DNA of 58,327 bases from Melioribacteraceae bacterium (GTDB lineage Bacteria > Bacteroidota > Ignavibacteria > Ignavibacteriales > Melioribacteraceae): positions 1 through 58,327 of the forward strand of contig JAIOZI010000030.1 in assembly GCA_021740785.1 (NCBI GenBank), in the 5' to 3' direction. A program made the translations under genes and the position numbers. Under the pieces are notes generated by a model. The model was given only the letters and a program-made list of their open reading frames with translations, had not been told where the DNA came from and did no database searches. Shown in pieces: positions 26,266 through 34,600 of the stretch (position 1 is its first letter; each line of letters opens with the position of its first letter).

Positions 26266-26627
26266 TCAAATTTTCTTTTTATATCAAAATAATAAAAACA
26301 GCTCTTTGTTGATGAGCATGTCTTGTCTGTCAATATTCAATTATCTTTTTGTCGTTTCTATTTTTTAGCATTATACACAACATCCCAACAAACGAATTGT
26401 ATTACCTATGACTTTGAACTTTCTAGTGTTTGTAACGAAAATTACTTGACTAATAATGAAAAAGCAAGATGATTTGAAAATGCTGGTAAGCCGTTATACA
26501 ATTTTCAAATTCTCAAAGTAATTTTTTCGGAATCTTCAAATCTCAATTCTCGTTCTTTACTCTGGCTGCAAATAGATCATAAACCTTTTTTGCTCTTGAG
26601 CGTAGAATGGCTTGATAACTCCTAATT
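26266..26627. other. Gene-free spacer between the DUF1016 locus and acr3
   Basis: 362 bp. No gene is evident. Near the acr3 stop, minus-strand 26543-26623 reads RSYQAILRSRAKKVYDLF then AARVKNEN and a stop, protein-like but only 26 residues without a start; it may be the tail of a vanished gene. The rest is AT-rich with no clear terminator. Confidence 0.4.
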
Positions 26628-27713
26628 TTACGGACATACATCCGGCGCTTCCACATCACCTTTTTCAACTTCACCTTTGAAATACTTTTTCTGAAACCAA
26701 AGAGCTACATTAACCAACGCAATCAACACCGGAACTTCAACTAAAGGACCGATTACTGCAGCGAACGCTTCGCCGCTGTTTATTCCGAATACCGCTATGG
26801 CAACTGCAATTGCTAATTCAAAATTATTGCTGGCTGCAGTGAAAGATAGTGTTGCGGTTTTTGAATAATCCGCCCCGATTTTTTTACCCATATAGAATGA
26901 TATAAGAAACATTATCACGAAATAAAGTAAGAGCGGAATAGCAATCCTTACAACATCCAATGGTATTTTAACAATGTATTCACCTTTAAGTGAAAACATT
27001 ACGAGAATCGTAAAGAGTAATGCAATTAATGTTATAGGACTGATACGAGGAATAAATTTCTTCTCATACCACTCTTTTGATTTCACTTTAAGCGCAAGGT
27101 AACGGGTTATCATACCGGCAATGAAAGGAATTCCGAGATAAATAAAAACACTTTCGGCTATCTGCCCGATAGTAATATCAACAGCAAAAGTTTGAAGCCC
27201 AAGCCACTCCGGCAAAATAGTTAAAAACACATAAGCATAAACCGAAAAGAAGAGTACTTGAAAAATTGAGTTGAACGCTACAAGTCCGGCTGCATACTCT
27301 GTATCACCCTTAGCAAGTTGATTCCAAACAATTACCATTGCAATGCAGCGCGCTAATCCGATTAGGATTAATCCAGCCATATACTCGGGATAATCCTGCA
27401 GAAATAAAACGGCAAGTACAAACATTAGCACAGGTCCAACGATCCAGTTTTGAACGAGTGATAAACTAAGAATTTTTACATTTCTAAAAACATCGGGGAG
27501 TTCTTCATACTTCACTTTTGCAAGCGGCGGGTACATCATCAAAATTAATCCAATTGCAATTGGCACGTTTGTAGTTCCTACACTGAACGAATCCCAAAAC
27601 GTTGCTACTGATGGAAATAAATGTCCCGATAATACTCCGATAAACATTGCGAGAAAAATCCACAACGTTAAGTATCTATCTAAAAACGAGAGTCTCTTTG
27701 TAAGGCTGCTCAT
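26628..27713 (-). CDS. acr3: ACR3-type arsenite efflux transporter
   Basis: 361 residues, ten hydrophobic segments as in the BASS-fold ACR3 family. Diagnostic blocks are [19 protein letters not shown] with the essential membrane cysteine, [21 protein letters not shown], and [12 protein letters not shown]. It exports arsenite using the proton motive force. It is last in the second ars cluster (arsR, permease, small thioredoxin, acr3). The arsenate reductase that makes its substrate is in the first cluster at 4191. Confidence 0.95.
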   Translation of the reverse strand: MSSLTKRLSFLDRYLTLWIFLAMFIGVLSGHLFPSVATFWDSFSVGTTNVPIAIGLILMMYPPLAKVKYEELPDVFRNVKILSLSLVQNWIVGPVLMFVLAVLFLQDYPEYMAGLILIGLARCIAMVIVWNQLAKGDTEYAAGLVAFNSIFQVLFFSVYAYVFLTILPEWLGLQTFAVDITIGQIAESVFIYLGIPFIAGMITRYLALKVKSKEWYEKKFIPRISPITLIALLFTILVMFSLKGEYIVKIPLDVVRIAIPLLLYFVIMFLISFYMGKKIGADYSKTATLSFTAASNNFELAIAVAIAVFGINSGEAFAAVIGPLVEVPVLIALVNVALWFQKKYFKGEVEKGDVEAPDVCP

Positions 27714-27766
27714 ATTTATCCTTTATTTCTTCGTTGAAAATAATAAACCCTGTCAGTAATCATGGT

Positions 27767-28015
27767 CTATTCTGCTTTTGCATTATTTAACCAATTCTCA
27801 AGTGTTGATTTTGTAGGTATCTTTCCTTGACTCAAAACATTATCGTTTACAATCAATCCGGGTGTCATAAATACACCTAATTCCGCGAAGTTATTTACAT
27901 CAGATACCTTTTCTATATTTGCATCAAATCCTTTTTCTGAAACTACTTCATTACAAAGTGCTTCCAACTTTTGACAATTCGGACAACCGCTTCCTACAAC
28001 TTTTATGTTTAGCAT
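27767..28015 (-). CDS. Small thioredoxin-like redox protein (CPNC)
   Basis: 82 residues from the ATG at 28015, which has AAGGAGG 7 nt upstream; the longer frame to 28054 lacks such a site. KVVGSGCPNCQKLEALC and VFMTPGLIVNDNVLSQG place it in the 'redox-active disulfide protein 2' family and make it a paralogue of 6284-6523. Such proteins are commonly paired with the permease family encoded next door and are thought to serve it or ArsC; this partnership is inferred. Confidence 0.8.
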   Translation of the reverse strand: MLNIKVVGSGCPNCQKLEALCNEVVSEKGFDANIEKVSDVNNFAELGVFMTPGLIVNDNVLSQGKIPTKSTLENWLNNAKAE

Positions 28016-28040
28016 TTTATTCCTCCTTAAAAATTTTACT

Positions 28041-28114
28041 ACACGGAGTACCACCGAGTAAAATCAATGATTTCTCTGTGATTCTCTGTGCTTTCTCCGT
28101 GGCTCTCGGTGTCA
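28041..28114. repeat. Inverted CACGGAG/ACCGAG repeat
   Basis: ACACGGAGTACCACCGAG on the left and CTCCGTGGCTCTCGGTGT on the right form an imperfect inverted repeat around a TCTCTGTG direct duplication, in the short spacer between permease and thioredoxin genes. It resembles the 'CACAGAG/CACGGAG' repeats that are scattered in many environmental genomes. Confidence 0.6.
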
Positions 28115-28118
28115 TGTA

Positions 28119-29420
28119 TTAAAATAAACCCCCATAAATCATTCCTACTATTGTTGACATAATTACAACAAGTGAAACGAAGACCGCCGTTTTCTTCGTA
28201 CCGATTACACTTCTTATAACAAGCATATTCGGTAATGACAAAGCCGGTCCCGCAAGTAATAATGCAAGCGCCGGACCTTTACCCATTCCGCTGTTTATCA
28301 ATCCTTGTAAAATCGGGATCTCGGTCAAAGTTGCGAAATACATAAACGCACCAACAATCGAGGCAAAGAAATTTGAGAACAATGAATTTCCGCCAACCAA
28401 ATTTGTAATCCATTCATTCGGGATAATACCGTTACCGTTATCGGCAGAACCGAGTAAGAAACCGGCAACCAAAACGCCGGCAGCGAGCAGCGGCATTATC
28501 TGTTTAGTAAATCCCCAAGTTTCACCTAACCATTCGTTCGGCTCGCCTTTGCTGAATGTAAGTAATAATGTTAAAATTATAACTGCTGAAGTGAACGGAA
28601 TTAATGGCTGGCTTCCCCAAATAATTGCTGTTACCAAAACAATTGCTGAACCAATAAATACATATAATTTATTGAGCTTAAGAATGAAGGCGAGTGAAAG
28701 CGAAAAGAGAATTCCGAATATTCCAACGAAGAGCCATTTATAATCGAACATAAAATACCAGAAGCCTTCGCTTGTATCCGGGCTGCCCCAATTGGCAAAA
28801 ACTAAAATTGCTACTAGCACAAAAAAGTGGAATGCTGTCTGCCAAATTGGTCTGATCTCCCCCGGCTCCGGTAATGCTAATTGTGCTGCTGCTCTTTCTT
28901 TTTCTTCTTTTCTGTAGATGAAACTCATGATAAGTCCAATTACAATACTAAATGTAACAGCGCCAATAACTCTTGCAACACCTAATTCAAAACCAAGAAT
29001 TCTTGCAGTCAATATTATTGCTAGTATATTTATAGCCGGGCCAGAGTAAAGGAAAGCAATTGCCGGACCTAATCCCGCACCCCGTTTATGAATACCGGAA
29101 AACAGTGGAAGTACGGTACATGAACATACAGCTAAAATTGTTCCCGACACAGATGCTACAGAATATGCTACCCACTTCTTCGCTTTGCCTCCGAGATATT
29201 TTATCACTGCATTCTGACTAACAAACACAGCAATAACACCCGCAATGAAAAACGCCGGGATTAAACAGAGTAAAACATGTTCCTGTGCGTACCACTTGGC
29301 AAGATCGAAAGCCGCAATTATTGCAGCAGAAAATGATTCATCTTCAATCGGCATAAAGTATGCAAATAGAAAGAATCCGAGTATCCATAAAAATGATTTG
29401 TACTGCTCTTTCCAATCCAT
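28119..29420 (-). CDS. Permease of the ArsP/YraQ (UPF0718) family
   Basis: 433 residues, about ten membrane segments. Characteristic are the cysteine pair in CSCTVLPLFSGIHKRGAG and the SGPAINI signature (FLYSGPAINILAII), repeated as LLAGPALSLPNM in the second half. Some members (ArsP) export trivalent organoarsenicals; others are unassigned. It follows arsR directly, with an ArsR-like operator between, so it belongs to the arsenic response. The small CPNC protein is next. Confidence 0.85.
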   Translation of the reverse strand: MDWKEQYKSFLWILGFFLFAYFMPIEDESFSAAIIAAFDLAKWYAQEHVLLCLIPAFFIAGVIAVFVSQNAVIKYLGGKAKKWVAYSVASVSGTILAVCSCTVLPLFSGIHKRGAGLGPAIAFLYSGPAINILAIILTARILGFELGVARVIGAVTFSIVIGLIMSFIYRKEEKERAAAQLALPEPGEIRPIWQTAFHFFVLVAILVFANWGSPDTSEGFWYFMFDYKWLFVGIFGILFSLSLAFILKLNKLYVFIGSAIVLVTAIIWGSQPLIPFTSAVIILTLLLTFSKGEPNEWLGETWGFTKQIMPLLAAGVLVAGFLLGSADNGNGIIPNEWITNLVGGNSLFSNFFASIVGAFMYFATLTEIPILQGLINSGMGKGPALALLLAGPALSLPNMLVIRSVIGTKKTAVFVSLVVIMSTIVGMIYGGLF

Positions 29421-29437
29421 TCTAATTCCTAAAAATT

Positions 29438-29456
29438 ATTTCGTCTACAAACGAAT
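29438..29456. promoter_or_regulatory. ArsR-type operator before the permease gene
   Basis: ATTTCGTCTACAAACGAAT has TTCGT/ACGAA arms in the same spacing as the site before arsR (29825-29844). It lies about 18 bp upstream of the permease ATG. Confidence 0.6.
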
Positions 29457-29472
29457 TACATTTGAAAATTGA

Positions 29473-29814
29473 TTAAACTCCGCAAATTGTATTTCTATCA
29501 AGCTTCTTAATTCTTTTTTTATCTTTTATAATAATATCATCGTCATTTATCCAGAAATCCAGTGATGTTAATATTGAAATTATTCTTTGATCCTTATTGC
29601 CGGCATTAATCTTATAATTAACCCATTTACCATCTTTCTCCTCTAAAATAAAAGATGACTCCTTAAGAATTTTAAGATGCTGAGATACGGTTGAGTTTGC
29701 CAATCCCAGCAACTCACGTATTTCACATACACATAATTTCTTAGCCTGAAGTGCCTTTAAAATTCTCAGCCGGTTTATGTCTGAAAGGGCTTTAAATATT
29801 TTTGTTGTATCCAT
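29473..29814 (-). CDS. arsR: ArsR-family metalloregulator (second copy)
   Basis: 113 residues, the same length as the copy at 6923 and alike throughout. The winged helix (LLGLANSTVSQHLKILKESSFI) and the arsenite cysteines C28/C30 in LCVCEI are present, and the C-terminal LDRNTICGV keeps a further cysteine. It represses the permease-trx-acr3 genes until arsenite binds. Similar operators at both ars loci suggest partial cross-regulation. Confidence 0.92.
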   Translation of the reverse strand: MDTTKIFKALSDINRLRILKALQAKKLCVCEIRELLGLANSTVSQHLKILKESSFILEEKDGKWVNYKINAGNKDQRIISILTSLDFWINDDDIIIKDKKRIKKLDRNTICGV

Positions 29815-29824
29815 TACCTATCTC

Positions 29825-29870
29825 ATTTCGTTATGTGACGAAATGTAATGTTTGCACGGAACATTTCCAA
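29825..29870 (-). promoter_or_regulatory. arsR (second copy) promoter and operator
   Basis: Minus strand TTGGAA (29865-29870), 17-bp spacer, TACATT (29842-29847), overlapping the palindromic operator ATTTCGTTATGTGACGAAAT (29825-29844). The arrangement equals that of the first arsR promoter. Confidence 0.55.
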
Positions 29871-30139
29871 ATTATTTTATTGTAAATGGAATTCCTGCGG
29901 GAAAATTTACATTCTTATATGAGACGATGAGTGATTATAAGAGTGCATTGAAATACAACAAAAAATCTAGGGAAGCTATTCAGAATTGATGTACACTCAC
30001 TACGCTCGATACAAATGATGTAGCATGAACGGAAATTGGTTTAATTTCATGCAGAGAGTTAGTTGAAAAAAACCGCGGTAAAATTTGGCTGAAAGTTAAT
30101 TGGGGAAAGGAAGTAAATTTAATTTTGTTCTTCCAGTAG

Positions 30140-30237
30140 AAGAGTAAGAGTAAGAGTAAGAATAAGAGTAAGAATAAGATTATGATTAAGAGTAAGAACA
30201 TTTCCTAATCTTAATCATACTCCTAATCTTAATCTCA
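30140..30237. repeat. Low-complexity inverted repeat (AAGAGTAAG units)
   Basis: A run of AGAGTAAG/AATAAGAGTAAG units is followed by its rough reverse complement (CCTAATCTTAATCATACTCC), so the whole can fold back. A second version lies at 30631-30702. Confidence 0.75.
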
Positions 30238-30630
30238 TCAACAGAGTGTTGTCAATTATTCATTTAATAAATCATCCCGGGTGGCGAGAACCTTTATCCG
30301 CCGTAACTGACAAGCGAAGGCGGGACTTCCAGACGGAAACACAAAATCTTAGTGTCAAGGTGTGGACCTTGGCACCCGAGTGCATAAAGACGGGGTAATA
30401 AAGAGGGTTCTTTTTTTTGCGGCAGATTCTCGAATGTAAATTCGTAAAACCTCACATTTTAATTTCATCAGAATTAATTGGTTTGCAGCAATATTGAAAG
30501 TCAACAAATTCCGAAGGGATGGAATTATTTCTCTCAATGAATTCATGCAGAGAGAAATTCAATCGATCAAATAGCTCCGTCATTTATGGCGGAGATTAAT
30601 GAAAACAAAAAAGCTGCCGGGCTTTAGCCC

Positions 30631-30702
30631 AAGTAAGAGTAAGAAAAAGATTATGATTAAGATCAAGAACATTTCTTACTCTTACTCCTAATCTTAATCT
30701 CG
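30631..30702. repeat. Low-complexity inverted repeat, second copy
   Basis: The same composition as 30140-30237: AAGTAAGAGTAAGAAAAAG leading into TTCTTACTCTTACTCCTAAT. It follows directly after the REP-like GGGCT/AGCCC hairpin (30619-30630). Confidence 0.75.
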
Positions 30703-30807
30703 CATAAGTTTAGTGTCCCCTGAAGAATACCCAAAGTAATTTTGATCATCTCTCCAAACATTTATTCCGCGAAATAATTATATTCTACTGAATTTATTGG
30801 AGAAAAT

Positions 30808-31272
30808 ATGATTATACAATTTCAAGACAAAATAGATTTACTTAGAACGCTGGATCCGGATACTAAACCGTTGTGGGGAAAGATGACAGCCCAGCATATG
30901 GTTGAACATCTTATCTTAGCTGTAAAAATGGGAAACGGTAAAATGAATGTTGAGTGCATAAATCCACCGGATAAACTTCCCACATTAAAACGGTTTATGA
31001 TGAGCAGCCGCCCCATGCCGCGCGGATTTATAAATCCAATGATCGGTACAGAATTAATTCCACTTGAATACGAAAGCATGAACGCAGCAATCGAAATGCT
31101 GAAGAAAGAGCTTTCCGATTACGAAAAATATTTTGATGAAAATCCGGGTAAGGAATTAATGAATGCAACATTCGGTCCGCTGAACAAAAAAGAGTGGGAT
31201 GTATTTCACGAAAAACATTTTACTCATCACCTAACACAATTCGGATTAATAAATAATGGAAAGGAAGAATAA
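30808..31272 (+). CDS. DUF1569 (DinB-like) protein
   Basis: 154 residues, cytoplasmic. The opening pattern LLRTLDPDTKPLWGKMTAQHM, with VEHLILAV, is that of DUF1569 proteins, which have a DinB-like four-helix fold; histidines in QHMVEH and HEKHFTHHLTQF could bind a metal. The function is unknown; thiol-dependent transferase activities exist in the wider fold. It is cotranscribed with the VOC protein that follows. Confidence 0.75.
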   Translation: MIIQFQDKIDLLRTLDPDTKPLWGKMTAQHMVEHLILAVKMGNGKMNVECINPPDKLPTLKRFMMSSRPMPRGFINPMIGTELIPLEYESMNAAIEMLKKELSDYEKYFDENPGKELMNATFGPLNKKEWDVFHEKHFTHHLTQFGLINNGKEE

Positions 31273-31273
31273 A

Positions 31274-31669
31274 ATGATAAAGAGTCTGTCGCCTAACATG
31301 ATAGTAGAAAATGTAAATGAAACTATCGAATACTATAAAAAATTTATCGGGTTCGAATTAATACATACTGTTCCGGATGAAGGAACATTCAATTGGGCAA
31401 TGATGAAACATGGTGAAATTAATTTGATGTTTCAATCGGTAGAAAGTATAATAGCGGAGCTGCCTCAATTTTCCGGGCAGTTGAACAGCAGAGGCTGCGC
31501 GCTTTTTATGGTTGTTGAAGGACTCGAACAAATGTACCGTAAAATCAAAGATGATGTAGAAGTAATAAAACCGTTCGAGAAAACTTTTTACGGAATGAAC
31601 GAGTTTACCATCCTTGATATCAACGGATATTTTCTCACATTTGCCGAACCCGTTGCTGAAGAAAGATGA
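31274..31669 (+). CDS. VOC-family (glyoxalase/bleomycin-resistance fold) protein
   Basis: 131 residues from the ATG at 31274, preceded by GGAAGG within the end of the previous gene; a start at 31256 would overlap it by 17 nt. One betaalphabetabetabeta module pair: SPNMIVENVNETIEYYKKFI at the front, and FEKTFYGMNEFTILDINGYFL at the back, typical of DUF-type VOC enzymes and glyoxalase-like resistance proteins. No specific substrate can be given. Confidence 0.82.
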   Translation: MIKSLSPNMIVENVNETIEYYKKFIGFELIHTVPDEGTFNWAMMKHGEINLMFQSVESIIAELPQFSGQLNSRGCALFMVVEGLEQMYRKIKDDVEVIKPFEKTFYGMNEFTILDINGYFLTFAEPVAEER

Positions 31670-31680
31670 TTTAATTTGGT

Positions 31681-31712
31681 ATTGAAGTAAAGCAATACTT
31701 TCTTTACCTTTG
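31681..31712 (+). promoter_or_regulatory. Possible Bacteroidota-type promoter before the T9SS array
   Basis: ATTG (31681-31684), 20 bp, TACCTTTG (31705-31712) fits the TTG-N19-21-TAnnTTTG consensus of Bacteroidota primary sigma factor. It lies about 50 bp upstream of the first array gene. Confidence 0.35.
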
Positions 31713-31762
31713 TCAAGAAATAGGAAGTGTAGTTGTTCCGATTGAATTCATTAACATAGAGG

Positions 31763-33157
31763 GTGTTTATGAAGCAGGCAATTATTTTTCTTCTCATCTT
31801 TTCAACATATCTTTCCGCACAATCAGTCTACAAAGAAGGCAATCTTGTAAGAATTGATTTTAGAGAAAGAGAAATTTCTTTGGCGGACACTTTTTTAACC
31901 TGGTACAGAAGAAGCGATGAATTCAGGTCAAACTCGCTGAAGTATGTTTCTTCCGTAAGCTGCGGCAGTAAAAATTATTTGATTAGTTATTACTATTATT
32001 CTGATAATTTTATCACATTTCAAAATGGGAGCGGCTATTCATTATATCGCGAAGATGGAACAGCATCTTATGACATAGGCGGTGTATCGGGGTCCACTGA
32101 TCTTTTCTGGCCGTATTTATGCGACTTTCCGACACAACTTAAAACCCGTACCGGAGTTTGGTTTCTTATGGGCATGTCCGGAAATCGTTTCGTATCAGAA
32201 GACGGCTCTGTTTACGGATTTTTTCAACATTTTACATGGGATGATGCGCCGATTTTTATTTGCGGAGAAGTTGATTCTTTGTACATGGTAAGCTATATGG
32301 ATGAAGATTATTATGAAATTGAATATCGTCTTCTTGAATTAGATAACATGCCGGAATTTGATTCAACCAACGCACCAAAAATTACAATTTATCCGGATAA
32401 TCCCGTACACCATGTCGCTCATATTGACAGCAATTTCTACTTAATTGATGTCGCCGGTGAGATGGAAAATCTATCAGAAGGTCATCTAGGTATTTATACA
32501 AAAGAGAATTTGCAGTTTAACCTTGTTAGAATAATAAAAGACAACATCGAACCGAGGTTTGATTATAGGTGGCGGTACAAAGATGATCATCTGTACATGC
32601 GTGGTGGTATTTATATCAAACAATATGATTTTAATTATGCCGATACAAACTTTGTTTTTCAACAGAATGTATTCGAAGCCCCGCAGGGAACCGCGTTAAG
32701 TTATGACTGGAAATTCGCAGCGAGAATAGATGGAGATTCGCTTTATGTAATGAAGACATTCGAAAATGACACGGTAAACATTCTGGATATTTCAAGAATA
32801 ACCGCACCGTCACGATTGATAATCGATTCCCCGTATGTGTACATTCACCAATTAAAAAAGGTGACCGACGTAAAAGAAAATGATGAAGCAATTGTAAGCA
32901 AATACTCTCTTTCCTCTTACCCGAATCCGTTTAATGCAGTCACAACAATAACCTACTCGGTTCCCGAAGCAGAGCAGGTAGAAATAAAAATATACGATGT
33001 GCTGGGAAGAGAAGTAACAACATTGAAAAATGAAATAGAAGAAGCGGGTAAACATCAAGTAACATGGGATGCAAATAACACATCAAGCGGTATTTATATA
33101 TGCACAATGAAGACGGAACGAAAGTTAATGAGCACAAAGCTGCTGTTAATGAAATAA
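31763..33157 (+). CDS. T9SS-exported protein, tandem array copy 1
   Basis: 464 residues. A Sec signal (~1-19, FLLIFSTYLSAQS) precedes a conserved start SVYKEGNLVRIDF, a divergent middle (~40-265) rich in aromatic residues and Asp, and a shared block from ~267. The end (~385-464) is a T9SS domain: SSYPNPFNAVTTITYSVPEA, KIYDVLGREV, SSGIYICTMK. I do not recognise the middle domain; a beta-propeller or beta-sandwich is plausible from strand-like spacing. The last 597 bases are nearly identical to copy 2, a sign of gene conversion. Copies are separated by about 25-30 bp and probably cotranscribed. Confidence 0.85.
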   Translation: MFMKQAIIFLLIFSTYLSAQSVYKEGNLVRIDFREREISLADTFLTWYRRSDEFRSNSLKYVSSVSCGSKNYLISYYYYSDNFITFQNGSGYSLYREDGTASYDIGGVSGSTDLFWPYLCDFPTQLKTRTGVWFLMGMSGNRFVSEDGSVYGFFQHFTWDDAPIFICGEVDSLYMVSYMDEDYYEIEYRLLELDNMPEFDSTNAPKITIYPDNPVHHVAHIDSNFYLIDVAGEMENLSEGHLGIYTKENLQFNLVRIIKDNIEPRFDYRWRYKDDHLYMRGGIYIKQYDFNYADTNFVFQQNVFEAPQGTALSYDWKFAARIDGDSLYVMKTFENDTVNILDISRITAPSRLIIDSPYVYIHQLKKVTDVKENDEAIVSKYSLSSYPNPFNAVTTITYSVPEAEQVEIKIYDVLGREVTTLKNEIEEAGKHQVTWDANNTSSGIYICTMKTERKLMSTKLLLMK

Positions 33158-33187
33158 AAAACACAACTAAATTCAAGTAAACATATT

Positions 33188-34570
33188 ATGAAAAGCATTG
33201 TACTATTAATAATAATAACCTTTTCAGTAAGCGCACAATCAGTCTACAAAGAAGGCAATCTTGTTAGAATTGATTTTGGACAAAGAGAAATTTCTCTGGC
33301 GGATACTTTTTTAACCTGGTACAGAATGAATGATGAATTCAGTCAAAAATCATTGGAATATAAATCGGCAGTTACATGCTGCGGAAATAATTACCTGGTT
33401 AGTAGTTTTTCTTATTCAAGTGATGATATAACATTTCTGAATGAATCGCATTATTCTCTATACCGGGAAGACGGAAGCATAAGTTTTAATATCAGCGGAA
33501 ATTATGCAAACGCAGACGTGATTGGACCATATACCTTTTTTTACCCCACCCAACTTAAAACCGAAAACGGAGTATGGTTTTTGATGGGTGAATTCGGAAG
33601 TTGTTTTTTATCAAAAGATGATACGGCATATGAATTTCAGCAAACATATGATTCGGAAAATCCACCGATATTTATTAGTGGAAAAGTAGACTCTTTATAT
33701 CTCGTAAGTTACTTTGATGAAGAATATAATCTTGATTGCAGGCTCCATAAGCTTAACAATATTCCTGAATTTGACTCAACCAACGCACCGCGAATAACAA
33801 TATCACCATTCAATACTCCGCTTCATATCGCCCGAATTGTTGATGATATTTATTTAATGGATACAGGCGGTGATATAAATGGTTTTGAAAGCGGACATTT
33901 GGGAATATACAAAAGAGACAGTCTGAAATTTACACTTGTTAGAATATTGCGAGATGATTTTTTTCCACAACTTGATTATAGGTGGCGGTACAAAGATGAT
34001 CATCTGTACATGCGTGATGGTATTTACATCAAACAATATGATTTTAGTTATGCCGATACAAACTTTGTTTTTCAACAGAATGTATTCGAAGCCCCGCAGG
34101 GAACCGCGTTAAGTTATGACTGGAAATTCGCAGCGAGAATAGATGGAGATTCGCTTTATGTAATGAATACATTCGAAAATGATACGGTAAACGTTCTGGA
34201 TATTTCAAGAATAACCTCACCGTCAAGGTTGATAATCGATTCCCCGTATGTGTACATTCACCAATTAAAAAAGGTGACCGACGTAAAAGAAAATGACGAA
34301 GCAATTGTAAATGAATTCTCTCTTTCCTCTTACCCGAATCCGTTTAACGCAGTAACAACAATAACCTACTCGGTTCCCGAAGCGGAGCAGGTAGAAATAA
34401 AAATATACGATGTTCTGGGAAGAGAAGTAATAACATTGAAAAATGAAATAGAAGATGCGGGTAAACATCAAGTAACATGGGATGCAAATAACACATCAAG
34501 CGGTATTTATATATGCACAATGAAGACGGAACGAAAGTTAATGAGCACAAAGCTGCTTTTAATGAAATAA
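33188..34570 (+). CDS. T9SS-exported protein, tandem array copy 2
   Basis: 460 residues, same plan as copy 1. The signal-coding sequence (MKSIVLLIIITFS) is almost identical to that of copy 3, while residues ~18-45 (SVYKEGNLVRIDF, REISLADTFLTWYR) match copy 1. The segment ~48-260 is its own, then the block from 33973 to the stop follows copy 1. Cysteine pairs (CC at ~62) are new. The 30-bp spacers on both sides are nearly the same sequence. This copy thus looks like a patchwork of its two neighbours. Confidence 0.85.
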   Translation: MKSIVLLIIITFSVSAQSVYKEGNLVRIDFGQREISLADTFLTWYRMNDEFSQKSLEYKSAVTCCGNNYLVSSFSYSSDDITFLNESHYSLYREDGSISFNISGNYANADVIGPYTFFYPTQLKTENGVWFLMGEFGSCFLSKDDTAYEFQQTYDSENPPIFISGKVDSLYLVSYFDEEYNLDCRLHKLNNIPEFDSTNAPRITISPFNTPLHIARIVDDIYLMDTGGDINGFESGHLGIYKRDSLKFTLVRILRDDFFPQLDYRWRYKDDHLYMRDGIYIKQYDFSYADTNFVFQQNVFEAPQGTALSYDWKFAARIDGDSLYVMNTFENDTVNVLDISRITSPSRLIIDSPYVYIHQLKKVTDVKENDEAIVNEFSLSSYPNPFNAVTTITYSVPEAEQVEIKIYDVLGREVITLKNEIEDAGKHQVTWDANNTSSGIYICTMKTERKLMSTKLLLMK

Positions 34571-34600
34571 AAAATACAACTAAATTCAAATAAACGTATT

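Larger units (their letters stand above)
29845..30807. other. Repeat-rich spacer at the switch in transcription direction
   Basis: About 960 bp with no convincing gene. It holds two (A)AGAGTAAG-type inverted repeats, a hairpin at 30351-30374 (GTGTCAAGGT/ACCTTGGCAC), CCGCC/GGCGG arms near 30298-30325, a GGGCT-TT-AGCCC hairpin at 30619-30630, and two copies of TTCATGCAGAGAG (about 30046 and 30541). Parts are more GC-rich than the surroundings. Minus-strand genes end on its left, and the plus-strand block starts on its right. Confidence 0.6.

Noticed and set aside
29980-30201. Open frame rich in Leu in the repeat region (minus strand)
   Set aside because: It is simply the translation of the AAGAGTAAG low-complexity repeat.
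30355-30546. Open frame in the repeat-rich spacer (minus strand)
   Set aside because: Composition and position match interspersed repeat sequence rather than a gene; it has no ribosome-binding site and crosses hairpins.
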